The notes: generated by a model from the sequence alone, not told the origin. A stretch of 64,000 nt of DNA from Mermis nigrescens (GCA_036768485.1 JAVLUZ010000143.1:2847633-2911632); one strand, 5' to 3'. Shown: positions 29,254 to 42,415, numbered from the stretch's first letter. Numbers and translations are program-made.

Positions 29254-31750
29254 TTGAGATTAAGATCAGGACAAGAAATTTATGTCACAACCCCAATCTC
29301 GACCAAGAAAAATATGCACACAAACACAATAGAGTCAAAAATGCACACGAACAGTGAAATGTTAAGAATGCACATGAACACAATATGGTTACGCAAAGTG
29401 GAAATATTTTTGAAATTTTTTAGGCAGAAAACTGAAATGATGTTAGCTCGGCCGGTCGTCGTGAATGACCTCCAATGTAAATGTAGCTGGACGCTACGCT
29501 CACAAGCTTACTTACACCCTAGCTTAAGCTCATGCGCTCGCACTGGCGGTAATTGCCCTTTTAGGGGGACAATCACCAACCGGCGACTTGGGGGTAAGTG
29601 GCCCAGCCTATCAAGATAGCCCGGCCCTCTAGGCACGCACCTAGTGAAACTTACTTACTTAACCCCTTTTGAGATTAAGTACCTAAATAATGTAAGTTCC
29701 CCGGAAACCTAATTGAGGGCTCAAAAAGATTATTATTTAACTTGTTTTGGGACCGAATTCCGGTGCTTGAAAATATTGAAGGTTCCTAAGTATAGTGTAG
29801 CACAAGGACAGAATTCAACAGCACGGAAATTCAACCGAGCCCAACATCGTTAATTAAATAATTAATTTTTACAATATTTTTGGACAGAAAATTATGAAGC
29901 AATGAAAAACGCGACAGCATGAAGATGCATGCTGCCGACTGTCGTGTTACGCTAATCGGTTAAAACAAACAATGTAATTACGAGGGCACGTAGCCCGCCA
30001 ACGGCATACAACAAAATGCCGGTGTGGCACACAAATAAAATAACAAATGCGTAGGGGCGAAAAGAAACCTGCCCACTATGCGACGAAAACGACGAGATTT
30101 CCCTGCAGCCACGCAGGGGAAAAACAACAGGGACAACATGCGGAGACTACTCGACGCACCGAAAAGAAAAACGACGCACAGCGTACAAGCTGGCGTAAAG
30201 AAGGCTCAAGAGCTCAATGTAAAATGAAAAAGTCTTAAAGTGCCGGAATGATCGTAATGTCGTCAAAACTGCGCTCGCACGCAGTTTTAAACAATACAAA
30301 AAAGAGGCGTATCAACGCGGACAAAGAAACGCGGAATGGATCTACGAGAATAACAATAGGCCTATGGGCAAAGCTTACGGTAAAGAATGTACAAACGGAA
30401 TAGGCACAAATATGAGACACACACATATAGAGTTTTAACACACGTATGATATGATAGCACATATACCAATTCGTACTCAAGTCGCATTAAGCCTGAGTGC
30501 CCATTTTCCTATCCCGGATTTTTATTGAAAATATGTATGGGAAAGGAAATGAAGATATGATAATTTTGGAGGGAAGGTGGTCCCGGGCGACACACTATAT
30601 GCGTTGCGCTTAGTGGTCGCATACGTGCGTATGGAAATTAAGCACGAAAATGCACAGGCTGGGTCAAACAGTCATCGGAATGTAGGTACAACGTAGCACA
30701 AAACAAATGGAATTTCGCGTTGAACCAACGCGGCGAAACAGGGTGTAGAGCGATCTCTACAAATAGAGCATAAAATTCTCTATCTATTTACAAAAAAAAT
30801 TTCGAAACATCTTGAAAGCACAAAGAATTGTGGATAAAAGCGTCCAAAACTACAGTAGTTTTCCGATGCTACCTGCATGGCCTAAAATTAAAAATGCGAA
30901 TTCTTGATCAAATTAGACGAGTGAGGTAATCATTCAAGAGCTCACTTCACACTCTTTTCAAATTGAGCATTAACATTCAATAATATACAATACAACCTGT
31001 GGCGCATAATAAGCATAGCTTATGGAGGTACTATGTACATATGAGGCCAGAGAAAGTGAAGCGAAATCTGGGGACGGTCATTTAGCATCATACATGTAAC
31101 AGAAGGAATTATGGGGATCCCCCACCCAAATTTGGTCGTTCCTCCTATTCCCCTAGAGCCAGTAAATTTTTGTCCCCCTCCCCCATTTTTGTGAAAAATT
31201 GAATTTTTGACCGTTTGTATGCGTTTTTGGCCGAAAATTGGATTTCATTCACCCCCCCCCTTTCCAAAAATCGCTGGGGACCCAACCCACAATTTTTAGT
31301 TGTAGCACATATGTAATGATTATAGTATGAATTTTGCTACAACCTTTTATACCACAAAAGGCCTTTTTTCAGTCTTTTAAAGCGCCACTTTTAATAACAT
31401 AAGGTGATTAAATTCAATTTCAGAGTACATTTTTCCGAGGAAAATGCCTGTTTGTGACCGTGTTATTACAGTCCAAAGTTTCTGGTAGTCGACTTGATTG
31501 TAAAGAAACACAAATTTTACATGAAAATCAATAATTTTGCAGTTGACGTCGATTTAAATTTCCTGCATTATGATCGAAAATTTTTCATGGGCTTATTCGT
31601 CAATCTCAAAATCGCCATTTTATTTTTCAAAATTTAAAGGGAAGTACAAAACCTCTCTGACCTCTCCCATCCTGTGTCGACGTGGATGTGTGTTGATAAT
31701 GACAAAAGTGACTGATGTCAGCAAGGTGTAATATTAGCTAATCAGCGATG
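29254..31750. other. Unassigned spacer
   Basis: No convincing coding frame. 29254-29700 could be retrotransposon leader or LTR-derived sequence, but no matching second copy was found. 31115-31290 is a copy of the D2 repeat (see 43950-44130). The rest shows nothing I can name. Confidence 0.4.
31115..31290 (+). repeat. D2 repeat copy 1
   Basis: GGGGATCCCCCACCCAAATTT onward resembles, in inverted orientation, 43950-44130. Ends are not defined. Confidence 0.45.
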
Positions 31751-32069
31751 TAAGCCATTTTGTATTTTATCAGCGCTTCTGCTAGATCGAGCATTCAGCC
31801 ATACTTTTATGGCGAACTCAGACCTGAATTCCCCCTCCGATGAGCAGCCACTTTAACGTAGTGGAGGGGTTTGTGTGCCTCAATGAAGCTAACTGAGAGA
31901 CCAGACTAAGAGCTGCTCCCCAGGGCTTGAGTGGCTACTGGACATGTCTGGTGGTTGGTGGCCGTTAGAAGTTGGCAGGGTGAGCCCATTAAGGGATCAC
32001 TAGGGGCCCTGCTGGGACCCTAACTGTCAACTTGCTGAGTTTATCAGCCATGAACCAACTCACCGTTCT

Positions 32070-32579
32070 ATGACCATGGAGTTATCAGAAACCGGCCCTC
32101 AGTATCCGGCAGACGAGGGTTCTAAAATCTCCGGAGACCCAGCCAGCACTGTGTCGTTGCAAGGCAATGTTGGTGGTCATGCTACTTGCAACCCAACTAG
32201 GGCATCACTGGTGGCCGAGCTACTTGTGGCTTCTGAAGTTGCCATAGGGAACCAGGTGGCAGTTGAGGGCAATGCTACTGGAACACTTACAAAAGGGACT
32301 CCCTTGGAGAACCTTTTGGAGAAACTGGGCTCCATAAATTTGCGCAAGCAACCTAGCGGGGCCCAGAAACGAAAACTTCGTAAGCAGGCTCGTGCTGCTA
32401 GAGCCCTCCAGGGATCTGGCACTGACCTGCCGAAGTTACAGGTTCTGATTCGAGCAGGGGCACCGGGCAGAATACTGCTCAGGAGGACCCAGCTCCCTCC
32501 AAATCTAGGGCATTTAGTAGTGGGGGAGCACAGCAAGCAATTGCTGTTGCACACCCAACTCCTAAGCCTTCGTGCATAG
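32070..32579 (+). pseudogene. LINE ORF1-like fragment
   Basis: A 169-residue frame, low complexity at the N-terminus, then a basic segment LSGAQKRKL-like (PSGAQKRKLRKQARAAR), a feature often seen in ORF1 of this LINE group. No zinc knuckles are visible; probably truncated by frameshift. Confidence 0.45.
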
Positions 32580-32585
32580 ATTAGG

Positions 32586-33412
32586 ATGGTTGGTACTAGT
32601 ATTCTCCCATCCCAATCAGTACTGGAATTATTCCAGATTAACTTGCAGCATAGCCAAGGTGCAACTGGTGTACTTAGTCACTGCCTAGGAAAACTGCAGA
32701 CAAAACTAGCGTTGATCCAGGAGCCTTGGATCTATAAGAACAGGGTATGTGGATTAAATGATAAATTATATACTGTGTTAGTAGGGATTGTGGTACAAGG
32801 ACCAAGGGCTTGCGTGCTTGCCTCACGGAAACTTAACCCAGTGCTCCTCCAACAATTTAGCAACCGTGACATGGTGTCTGTCGAGTTAAGTTATAAAAGT
32901 GCAGGGCACTGGCATAACATTATTGTTACATCAGCATACCTGCCTTTTGACTCTCCTCATTTATCTCCAGGTAGAGTTTTTTTCTTCTGGTTGACTACTG
33001 CAGTAAAAAGCAGATACCACTAATTATTGGGTGTGACGCCAATGCTCACCACACCTTGTGGGGCAGCAGCGATACCAATAAACGTGGGACTGCACTTGCT
33101 GAATATTTAGCCTCCACCAATTTAATTTCATTAAATAGGGGAAGTGAACCTACATTTGTTGTGGCAAAGAGACAAGAGGTTATTGATCTAACCTTATGTT
33201 CTCTCGACCTCGCTAATGATATAAGAAATTGGCATGTATCACAAGAGGAGTCTCTATCTGACCATAGACAGATACGCTTCTCTTTACATGCTGATTCCTT
33301 TCTTCTAGGTTGTACAGGAATCCAAGGTCCACTAATTGGGCTCTTTTTAAGCAGCACCTTAGAAGTCGCTTGGGTCCTTGGGCTCCTAGTTGCCCAACAA
33401 AGGAGGACGTAG
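32586..33412 (+). pseudogene. LINE AP endonuclease domain
   Basis: Two frames. 32586-33023 has QINLQHSQGAT and LIQEPWIYKN (the catalytic Glu region). 33056-33412 has GCDANAHHTLWGSS just upstream in frame, RGTALAEYL, then SLSDHRQI (the terminal SDH). These are the hallmarks of LINE endonucleases. A frame change lies near 33.02-33.05 kb. Confidence 0.8.
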
Positions 33413-35561
33413 AGGGTGCTGTTGACTTTGTACAGCAAGCTCTTACATCCTCTTATGAGAACTCCTGCAGTTTACAGAGGGAAAAGAGCAAACCTATTCC
33501 CTGGTGGAATAGGGAGCTCCAAGACCTCTGTAAGAAAAGTAGGAGAGCTTGGATTCAAGCGAAATTATCTCAATCAGTTTCCGATGGGGCTGATTATTGC
33601 AAGGTTCGACAGGAGTATAAGCATCTTAAACGCCTTAGAAAGCATTTGTGCTGGCAGGTTTACTGCTCCAACATTGATAAAATGTCGGATGCTGCTAGGC
33701 TTCGCCGCATTTTATGTAAACCATGAGTAGGTGAACTTGGCTCATCAAAACTACCTTCGATTCAGTATACACTCAACCGAAGGGAAACCTTGCTTCACCT
33801 TCTTAACACTCATTTTCTGGCAGCTTTGCAGTTGTAAATGAGACATATCCGGACACATTGGGCCCAACCAGTTTTTCTGGCTTTGGTGACCAAGTTCTGG
33901 CCTGCAGGGTGATAACACCTGATAAGGTTCGCTGGGCTGTAAAGTCTTTTGAACCCTACAAGACTCCAGGGGTTGATGGCATTTTTTCAGCTCTTTTGCA
34001 GGAAGGATTGGACATGCTGGTGAGGACCCTAGTGAATATTTATCGAAGATGCCTAGCACTTGGCTATGTTCCAATAGCCTGGCGACAAGTAAAGGTCATC
34101 TTTATTCCTAAGCCAGGGCGTAGTTCCTATGACCTGGCAAAATCCTTCAGACCAATTAGTCTTTCCTCCTTCTTACTGAAGTGTATGGAAAGATTAATCG
34201 ATCGCTTTATAAGAGATGGTCCCTTGCTGGAACATCCTTTACGTGTTACACAACATGCGTATCAGTGTGGAAAGTCTGTTGATATGGCCCTTCATGAACT
34301 AGTTTCTATGATTGAACGGGCATTAGACAACAAACAATTAACACTGGGCGTTTTTCTGGACATTGAAGGGGCATTTGACAATACAACCTTCAATGCTATC
34401 TGCAAAGCAGCATCCAATCATGGCGTACATCAGACCATTGTTAAATGGATTGATGCTGTGCTAAGATTTCGCCATATCATGACTGACTCTTGTGGAGACA
34501 GCATGATCTTTACTACCACAAAAGGCTGTCCACAAGGAGGTGTACTATCTCCTTTCCTGTGGTGCCTTGTAATAGATGAACTTTTGCAGAATTTGCAAAA
34601 GTCTGGCCTCTACAGTCAAGGATATGCTGATGATTTGGCAATCCTTGTTACTGGAAGGTTCCTTGACACCATTTCCTCACTTATGGAAAGTGGTTTAGCC
34701 AAGGTGGAACAGTGGTGTCCCCATAATGGTCTATCTGTGAACCCACAGAAAACCGAAATGGTGCTATTCACTCATAAACGGAAGCTTGATGGATTTAAAC
34801 CACCAATTTTCTATGGTATGCCACTACAACGTGCAGACCAGGTCAAATTTCTGGGACTTATTTTGGACCAAAAATTAAACTGGCGCAATCATGTAGAGGT
34901 CAAATGTCAGAAGGCTGTTAATGCATTCTGGCAATGTCGTAGAGCTGTAGGGAAATCCTGGGGTCTATCACCACAGGTCATGCGATGGCTTTTTGTGATC
35001 ACCTATGGTTCACTAATCTGGTGGCCTCGTGCACACTTGTCTACTGTGAAATGTCAGCTTAGTCATTTACATAGAATGGCTTGCCTCAGCATTTGTAGTG
35101 CCATGTGCACCACACCGACTGCAGCCATGGAAGTCTTGCTGGACCTGCCTCCCCTGCATATCTTTGTGGAGGGTTGTGCTAGGGCAGCTGCGTATCGACT
35201 AAACATATCTGGCAGTTGGAATGCAAAAGACAAGGTTGTAGGTCACAATGCTGTTTGGGCTAAGGCCATTAGGCCAGTACTCAAAATGCCAAGTGACTTT
35301 ATTGTACCAAAATTTATTTTTGGTAGACTTTATACAATTCAGTTTCCCACTATGGATGACTGGGAAAAATCTAGAGTGAATATTCTCTCGCCTCCTGGAA
35401 TTGTCTGCTACACTGATGGATCACGTTTTATGAATACCTCAGGCGCGGGCATCTATTTCCAGAAGTTAAAACAGATGCGGTATTTTACCTTAGGCAGTAT
35501 GTGTACTGTCTTTCAGGCAGAAATACTCGCTATTTTACAATGCTGCCGTTGCAGAGATTGA
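33310..35561 (+). pseudogene. LINE reverse transcriptase
   Basis: 33310-33726 is the linker. 33858-35561 (567 residues) has SFEPYKTPGVDGIF, FRPISLSSFLLK, LDIEGAFDNT, GCPQGGVLSPFLW, the active-site YADD, and GLSVNPQKTE with FLGLILDQKLNW. RNase H begins at CYTDGSRF near 35400. The long open frame suggests a moderately young copy. Confidence 0.92.
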
Positions 35562-36190
35562 TGGCCCTTAGAAATAAGAACATCTTTATTTGCTCTGACA
35601 CTCAATCTGCAAGTGTCTTCAAAGTTAGTTCTTGAGTGTCGCAGGATAACAATGTCAAATTATTATGGGTCCCAGGTCACTGCGGCATTGAGGGCAATGA
35701 ATTTGCGGATCATGATGCAAAAATGGGATCAGCACGTAAAACATGTTGGCCCAGAACCGGTAGTTGCTGTCTCCAGAGCTGTTACTAAGGCATGACATGA
35801 ACAGCTGGGTCAGGGAACAGCATGTTCAATATTGGAGTGAGCAAAAGACTTGCCGTCAGGCAAGATCCTTTATGGAGAGGCCATGCAAGAAAATAGCCAG
35901 CTCCTTGATCAGCTTAGGTCGTAAGCTGCTTAAGACAGTAACTGGTCTCTTAACTGGACACTGTCCCCTCAACAGACACCTATGTACTATTGGGATTCTG
36001 ACAACCCCAAATGCGCAAAATGTCTGCTCACAGAAGAGGATTCTATCCACTTCCTTTGTCACTGCCCTGGGTTTGATAAGTTGAGAGCTAGGTTCTTCCA
36101 TGCTCCACATATTGAACCCTCGGCCGTTTTACAGGAGCCTGTTGCTCAACTTTTGGGGTTCATTAAAGCCTCAAAACGTTTGTGCGACTA
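35395..36190 (+). pseudogene. LINE RNase H and C-terminal zinc motif
   Basis: CYTDGSRFMN, then ICSDTQSA and LLWVPGHCGIEGNEFAD supply the RNase H Asp, Asp and His/Asp positions in shifting frames. CAKCLLTEEDSIHFLCHC near 36.01-36.07 kb is the usual C-terminal CCHC block. Several stops and frameshifts are present. Confidence 0.8.
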
Positions 36191-36886
36191 GCTCTCAAAA
36201 GTTTCCGTGGGGTACACAATGGGCTTCTTAGCCTGCGTGAAGGGCTTGCGCCCACCCCTTTATCACTATCACTATCACACAGACCTGAATTCTGTGCGAA
36301 GAAGATTTTTTGCTCAGAAAACCGTCCACGCTCTCGTAATTCCAACAGGTGGTCTGGCATGGTGCGTCATTACCAAGTTGATTTTGATGGAAAAACCTCC
36401 AGGTCAGATGTCTTCAAAGAAGAATAGATATTAGATAACCAGCATGATAAGATCGGATGGATTGTAAAAAAATCCGATGAAAATTATATGTGTATACAGC
36501 TGTTGCAAAATTAGATGAAATGTATGTATGCGTCTACCAAAAATACAGCGTTCCCCGAACTTCATACGTAGTGTAATTATCAAAGTGGCTATTCCGCAAA
36601 AAGTAAAAAAATCAATATTTTTTCAGAAATTTTTAAGTCGACTATATGCAGGGTTTCCAACAGTCCATCGATCGACTGGCAATGTTTGGCAGATCCGGTA
36701 TTACATACTGTGTAAACTAAAGCACTTTTATGGAGCTAACAAATGCGAAAACGATGTCGCCACTGACTTTTGACAGCGATAAACCTGTCTAAAAATTTGT
36801 TATTCAACTAAAACATAATCACTTAAAAAGTTTTTTACGTCATACATAGGTATCGTACCTATCATACATATCGTACCTATCATACC

Positions 36887-37463
36887 TATAGTCTGTTTCA
36901 TTTATTCGAGAGCTTTTTAGTCAATTCTTTTAAGGGCTACAGTAAGCGAAACAAGACGAATTACTGTAATTCGGCAGATCAGCTCAGTGAGGGCGAGTGG
37001 CTGGAATTCTTCCATTTTTAATGCACTAATTCGCCTATATAAATTTAATTTAGGCATTTAATCAGTACTGGGACATACTACAGTATAATCAGTACTGGGA
37101 CATACTACAGTAAGTGCGCTAAATAAAAAGGTATCGGGTGGAATCGAACCCGGTTGCTTCGACACAACAAGCAGACGTTTTATCACTGAGCTATGAGGGA
37201 GTTCGCGGCGTTTCTTAACACTTCAGTCTATTGTGTTTAAAGTTTCAACTTAGGATAAGCTGAATGCGCGATTTTTATCTGTAAGTTGATTTATCTGTTG
37301 GAAGACGAGAATAAATTATGTCGCAAAAATTTTATTGAAAAACCCTTCTCTGCTACGTAACTACAGTGAGATCTAGCGAACTACAGTAAATAAGAAAGAA
37401 GGGGTTACTGTAGCCTCCGAAAACATTTACTAAAAAGCTCTCGGATAAATGAAACAGACTATA
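36887..37463. mobile_element. M1 MITE with TATAGTCTGTTTCA ends
   Basis: The left end TATAGTCTGTTTCATTTATT and the right end reverse-complement the same text. Similarity of the ends extends about 57 bp (through GCTACAGTAA). CATAC flanks both sides (a possible short target duplication). It contains a tRNA-like sequence. Confidence 0.75.
37132..37204 (-). tRNA. tRNA-like sequence (probable pseudogene or SINE-like)
   Basis: On the minus strand it has an A-box-like TAGCTCAGTGATAAAACG, a 4-5-bp anticodon-like stem and a B box GGTTCGATTCC. The acceptor and T stems do not pair, so it is not a working tRNA. It lies within the M1 element. Confidence 0.4.
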
Positions 37464-37559
37464 GCATACCCCTAACACCCGTGCACCCCCTATAGCTATA
37501 ACGGGACACATCTGAGTGGTTCGGTATTTTTGATCGATAGAAAATGAAAAAGATTATGC

Positions 37560-38350
37560 GCTCTTTTTTATTTTTTTACGCTCAATACTGGCTGTGTAAA
37601 GAAGATGTAAAGTTTTGGCGTAACTTTAAAACATTTAGCGAATTTAGGTGGTTTTTTCCACTGCTTGTATAAAACGCAATATTAAAACTCAAACAATTTA
37701 ATGGTTTTGATATGTGGAGGACGAAATCCTCCAGATGACGTTTTTTGTTTTCTGAATTTCGCATTAGTTCTCAAATGGGAGTATAAAGATTGTGAAAATC
37801 TGGCAGTAAAAAACACATTTTGGTCGACATTTCGACTTATTTATGTCTGCCATTAAGTCCGATTATGAGTTCCAAGAAATTTTTTCAAACCGAAATGTAA
37901 TACGGCATATGGCCTACTTTCTGCTTACCAGCGAACGTTTGTGCACTTAATTTTGAGTTAGATCTAGAGGTATAAACTTTACACTCTAGTGGATGGTATA
38001 AAAAATAGATTTCGTCTAAGATGTCCCTGCTAGTTTTTCCGCTTATAAGTCGGGATAAATTGAATAAAGTAGAAATTAGGTACCTTCTAAGGGCTACACG
38101 TTGCAGTGAACCGCGTTCAAAAAACGCAATATTGAGTTATTTAGGGGTGTAAAGTTCGAAATTAGGTGCAAAACAGGCGAAAAAACACATTTGTCTCTAT
38201 TTTGTTTGGTAAATATCTCAAATATTTTGCGGGACAGATTTTTTTACATAAAAACGTACTACAATCCGAAGGCTACAAACTGTCCCAAACCGAATTTCTT
38301 TACATTCAATGGGGACTTAGATTCGGATTTTTAAAGTTTACAATGATTAA
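37560..38350 (+). repeat. R4 long repeat copy 1
   Basis: Matches 47990-48790 in the same order and orientation with many substitutions (for example the blocks GCATTAGTTCTC, CTTTCTGCTTACCAG, TACACTCTAGTGGAT and GCTACACGT). No coding frame is shared. Degenerate related text occurs through 46.1-49.0 kb. Confidence 0.65.
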
Positions 38351-38968
38351 GTATTAATTGAGCGCGAGCTCGTGATTATATTAAACCGATTGCAATATAA
38401 ATCTCGATGTCGCGCTCAGCTAATCTCGAAGTTTAATCGTGAACCTTCAAACTTTTTCGTGTTTATGTGCAGTGTGCAATCTTAGGACAATAGTTTCTTA
38501 ACATAACCATTGGAAAAACGGTGCAGTGTTTCTTACGAACTAATCATAAGCACGAATGAAAAGTCGATGAACGCTCATTTTAAATTCGCAAAACGCTCCA
38601 TCTTTTGTATGTTTCAATACTGCTCATGAACAACTTTACCATACGATTTAATCGCGAGCTTGGGATTGAAAACTGGCAAAAGTTTATTGCAACTCACTTC
38701 GCGTCGCGACGCGATTATCTCGTGCTGGAGATAATCGCGAACTCACGATTAGCTTGAGCTCGAGATAAGCACGACATTTGCAACCGAGTTCCCAATTAAA
38801 GTTTGAGATAATGCCGAGCTTGCGCTAATCTGCCATATTGCAACTGGGCCCTGAACAAGCCACTGAAGCTTGCCAATCAGTTTTCAATTCAACCTTAGTG
38901 CTATATCTCAATGAAAATACAAAAGCGGAGTTATTACAAAAAAGTTGAATAGTTAGATGGGATCTTAT
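38351..38968. other. Spacer rich in GAGATAATCGCG-type palindromic words
   Basis: Contains AGCTCGAGATAAGCACG, AATCGCGAGCTTGG and related inverted words but no gene. Confidence 0.3.
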
Positions 38969-39231
38969 CACACGTGGGCGTGAGGGGGTTTGGGAGGGGG
39001 TGTGCTCCCCCAGAAGTTGTATACCCCCTCCCCCCAGAAATCAATTTTTGAAAAATTTTTTTGCTTTCTTAGCGATTTTTTTTTGATGCCCTGAATAGTG
39101 CTCGATGAGAAACATCGAAAAATGGTGTTTTTTCGCCAAATGACCACTTTTAAGACCATTTTTTGACCTTTGCAAATTTTTTCACCCCCTCCCCTCCCAG
39201 AAAGTTTTTCACCGGTGTTGCCCACCTATGG
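38969..39231 (-). mobile_element. D1 element
   Basis: CACACGTGGGCGTG ... GCCCACCTATGG with the D1 interior in reverse. Confidence 0.75.
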
Positions 39232-39571
39232 ATCATATGCACAGCATGAAAATTTCGGGGTCCGAACCAAAAAAAAATTTTTTAACGATGTAAATACCTC
39301 AAAAACATCATTTGTGGCGCTTATGATAATGCTCTTCCTTCATGAATGATAAAAAACAAAAAATTTTGAGAAAAGTTTAATAAAATTCCAGAAATAATAG
39401 TACAACGTGGCCGTTTGGTGCGAAGCGTCGAAAAATTAGGTAGTTGAGAAGGAAATGATTACTAAACTGACGTCGTCTGTGATTTATTCTGAGGGGAGAA
39501 AATATTTTTGTCAAGGGAGTGAAGAAAACCCTTCTAAATAAGTGAACTGAACTGAAATAATTTATTGCTGA

Positions 39572-39780
39572 GAATTCTGGTGGTGCGAGATTTTTTAAAG
39601 GTCAAAAAATGGTCTTAGAAATGGTGGTATGGCGAAAAAAACACAATTTTCAACGTATCTCATCGAGCACTATCCATTGGCATCAAAAAAATTCCGAGGA
39701 AAAAACATAAAAAATTCCAAAAAACTGAATTTCGGGGATATTTTGGGTGGAGGCGGTATTTTGGTTTATCGGGGGTCGCA
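39572..39780 (+). mobile_element. D1 element, truncated at 5' end
   Basis: Lacks the CATACGTGGGC end; interior and 3' blocks present. Next copy follows directly. Confidence 0.65.
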
Positions 39781-39785
39781 TACAT

Positions 39786-40046
39786 ATGTAAGCAGCAAGA
39801 AAATTCTGGGAGGGGGGGTGCAAGATTTTTTTGAAGGTCGAAAAATGGCCTTAAAAATCGTGGTATGGCGATAAAAACACCATTTTTCGACGTTTCTCAT
39901 CAAGCACTATCCATTTGCATCAAAAAATTGCGAAAAAACCGAAAAAAAAATTTTCAAAAATTAAATTCTGGGGGTATTTTGATTTCTGGGGGTATTTTGG
40001 TTTCTGGGGGTGCATACCACCCAAAACCCCCACGCCCAGGTGTGAG
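39786..40046 (+). mobile_element. D1 element
   Basis: Interior nearly the same as the copy in gag, ending CACGCCCAGGTGTG. Confidence 0.75.
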
Positions 40047-40289
40047 GGTGACCCTGAATATGGAGGGTGGAGTAACAGCTAAAATCAAATATATTATAAA
40101 CCAGTGGACTGCAATTTTGGATTAGTACAGATATGTGCTTGGCATGTGATCTCTTTAGCACGGATGCAACCGGATTACTGTATCTATGTTATAACACGTA
40201 AGCCTGTATCTCGTAGTTCACTTCAGCTTCAATTTCGGAAAAATGATCGAAATATTCCGAATACACCTTACAATAATTTTTATTAAAGA

Positions 40290-40990
40290 GTGCCTACATA
40301 ATTAAATAATTGGGATTTTTTAATAAAATGATCAAGATTAATTAATGGAGGGTTTATGTAATGTTTAATTAATTAACTAATCAATTTTTATTAATTAATT
40401 AATCAAGACTTAACTAATTAATTACTTGATTAACAAGTTGATTAATAGTTATTTCATTATTTTGATTATTTAATTGACAGTAATTTAAGACTTAATTGAT
40501 TAAGAGCTCATTTGATTAATTTATTTTCAAGAGTTGATTAACGAGTTTATTTAATTGAGCAATAATTTATTTAATTTTGATTAATTGATAAAGGGTCAGG
40601 AATCATACGTGGGCAAAAAAATTTAAAATTGAATTCTGGGGGGTTATTTTGATTTCTGGGAAGGGGGTATTTTGGTTTCTGGGGGTGCATACCCCCTAAT
40701 TCCCCACGCCCAGGTGTGGTCAGAATAGGTAATGATTTTCGAATACAAATAATTAAAATACAAAAAGAATTTAAAATAATTTTCAAAAATTATCCGATTC
40801 TAAATTGAAATTTATTAAAAAATATGAAATCTAAAATTAATTGAAAATTTATAAAAATTATGTAATCCTTAAAATTTGATAATTAAACTTTGATTAATGA
40901 AGAGTTGATTATAAAAAAAATTTAATAAATTATAAAATTAATAATAGTCAAAACTGGTGATATGATACAAAGCTTATGCGTTATAACACA
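40290..40990. repeat. AT-rich TTAATTAA block
   Basis: Dominated by ATTAATTAATT words and A/T runs, interrupted by a short D1 copy at 40604-40719. No gene. Confidence 0.55.
40604..40719 (+). mobile_element. D1 element with large internal deletion
   Basis: Keeps CATACGTGGGC and CCCAGGTGTGG ends but only about 116 bp. TCAGGAAT before and TCAGAAT after suggest a target duplication with one indel. Confidence 0.65.
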
Positions 40991-41322
40991 GCTACAATAA
41001 ACCTGACGCATAGTCATCGTGTGTATAATATATATGGCATATATCAATCATTTCCCCAAAATTTAGTTTCAATTAGACACTTGGATCGTGAAATGTATAT
41101 TTACGTGTTATAAGATGGCTACAGTAATCCGACTGCATCCTTGCAGAGGATGTCCATGGTTTGTATACATCTGTCCTACATCCGAAATTTCAGCTCAATC
41201 GAGCCACTGGTTCATGAAATATTTTGATTTTAGGTCTATTCAGGGTACCCCAACCCCCTCCCCCAATTCAAGGACACCTTGTCTCACCTCAAGCACTTTT
41301 ATAAACTCGTCCTAGTCCCATT

Positions 41323-41576
41323 CATACGTGGGCAGCAAGAAAATTCTGGGGGGGGTGCAAGATTTTTTTGAAGGTCGAAAAATGGCCTTAAAAATCGTGG
41401 TATGGCGATGAAAACACCATTTTTCGACGTTTCTCATCAAGCACTATCCATTGGCATCAAAAAATTGCGAAAAAAACGAAAAGAATTTTCAAAAATTGAA
41501 TTCTGGGGGGTATTTTGATTTCTGGGGGTATTTTGGTTTCTGGGGTGATACTCCAAACCCCCACGCCCAGGTGTGG
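41323..41576 (+). mobile_element. D1 element
   Basis: Full copy; followed 7 bp later by an inverted copy. Confidence 0.75.
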
Positions 41577-41583
41577 TCGCATA

Positions 41584-41772
41584 CACATCTGGGCGTGAGG
41601 GGTTTGGGGGTTGGTATATTTTTGTTTTTCCGCAAGATTTTGATGCCAATGAATAGTGCTCGATGAGAAACGTAGAAAAATGGTGTTTTTTGCCATACCA
41701 CCATTTTTAAGACCATTTTTTGACCTTTAAAAAATCGTGCACCCCCAGAATTTTGGTGCTGCCCACGTATGG
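41584..41772 (-). mobile_element. D1 element, inverted and shortened
   Basis: Starts CACATCTGGGCG, ends GCCCACGTATGG. TCGCATA before and TTGCATA after resemble a target duplication. Confidence 0.65.
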
Positions 41773-41816
41773 TTGCATACCACCAAACCATCCCCCACGC
41801 CCAGGTGTGGTCATCA

Positions 41817-41955
41817 TACATGGGCAGCAAGAAAAATTTTGGTTGGGTGAAATCACCAAAAATATCACTAAAAATAGAATTCTGGGGATCTGAGGGAGAT
41901 TTTTCAACTTCTGGGAGAAGGAGCAAACCCCCACGCACGCCAACGTGTGGTAGGT
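41817..41955 (+). mobile_element. D1b subfamily element
   Basis: Ends as D1 but with a different interior (GGGTGAAATCACCAAAAATA, TAGAATTCTGGGG), shared with 56987-57138. Confidence 0.6.
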
Positions 41956-42154
41956 GTGCGTCGATAAAACTACAAATTTTTAACGTTTCCGACGATTCTG
42001 GTTCTAGAACGTCCTTTCCTAGCGATGATGCTCAGCAGATCCTTCAGCTGCAACGTGGCAAAGATGACCCTACTTATGTGGATTAAACATGAGAGAAAAC
42101 TGCAAGCCTTTACATATCGAACTATTTTGGGCCAATGAGGGGCGACCGCTTCCC

Positions 42155-42415
42155 CTATACGTGGGTAGCACCAAAATTCTGGGGGAGAGGGGTGCAAGAG
42201 TTTTAAAAGGTTAAAAAATGGCCTTAAAAATTGTGGTATGGCGAAAAATACCATTTTTAACGTTTCTCATTAAGCCCTTGGCATCAAAAACTTGCGAGAA
42301 AAACAAAAAAAATTTCAAAAAATTGAATTCTGAGGGGATATGTTGGTTTCTGAGGGGTATTTCGGTTTCTCTGGGGTAGCCCCCGAAACCCCCACGCCCA
42401 GGTGTGCTTCCCCCG
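42155..42415 (+). mobile_element. D1 element with 7-bp duplication
   Basis: GCTTCCC occurs at 42148-42154 and again at 42416-42422 (sharing the terminal G), so the target duplication is visible. Confidence 0.75.

Larger units (their letters stand above)
31750..36280 (+). mobile_element. Decayed non-LTR retrotransposon (LINE) with EN, RT and RNase H
   Basis: The order ORF1-like, AP endonuclease, RT, RNase H and a C-terminal CCHC-like motif on the plus strand indicates an I/LOA-group LINE. All parts are frameshifted. It may end at the TATCACTATCACTATCAC run near 36262-36281, which looks like a simple-repeat 3' tail rather than poly(A). Confidence 0.85.

Noticed and set aside
29254..29760. LTR of the gypsy element
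   Set aside because: No matching sequence found beside the 3' end at 6021-6113, and no clear primer-binding site ending in CCA.
30047..30238. 63-residue Arg/Lys-rich open frame
   Set aside because: Low complexity, no start context or homology; likely chance.
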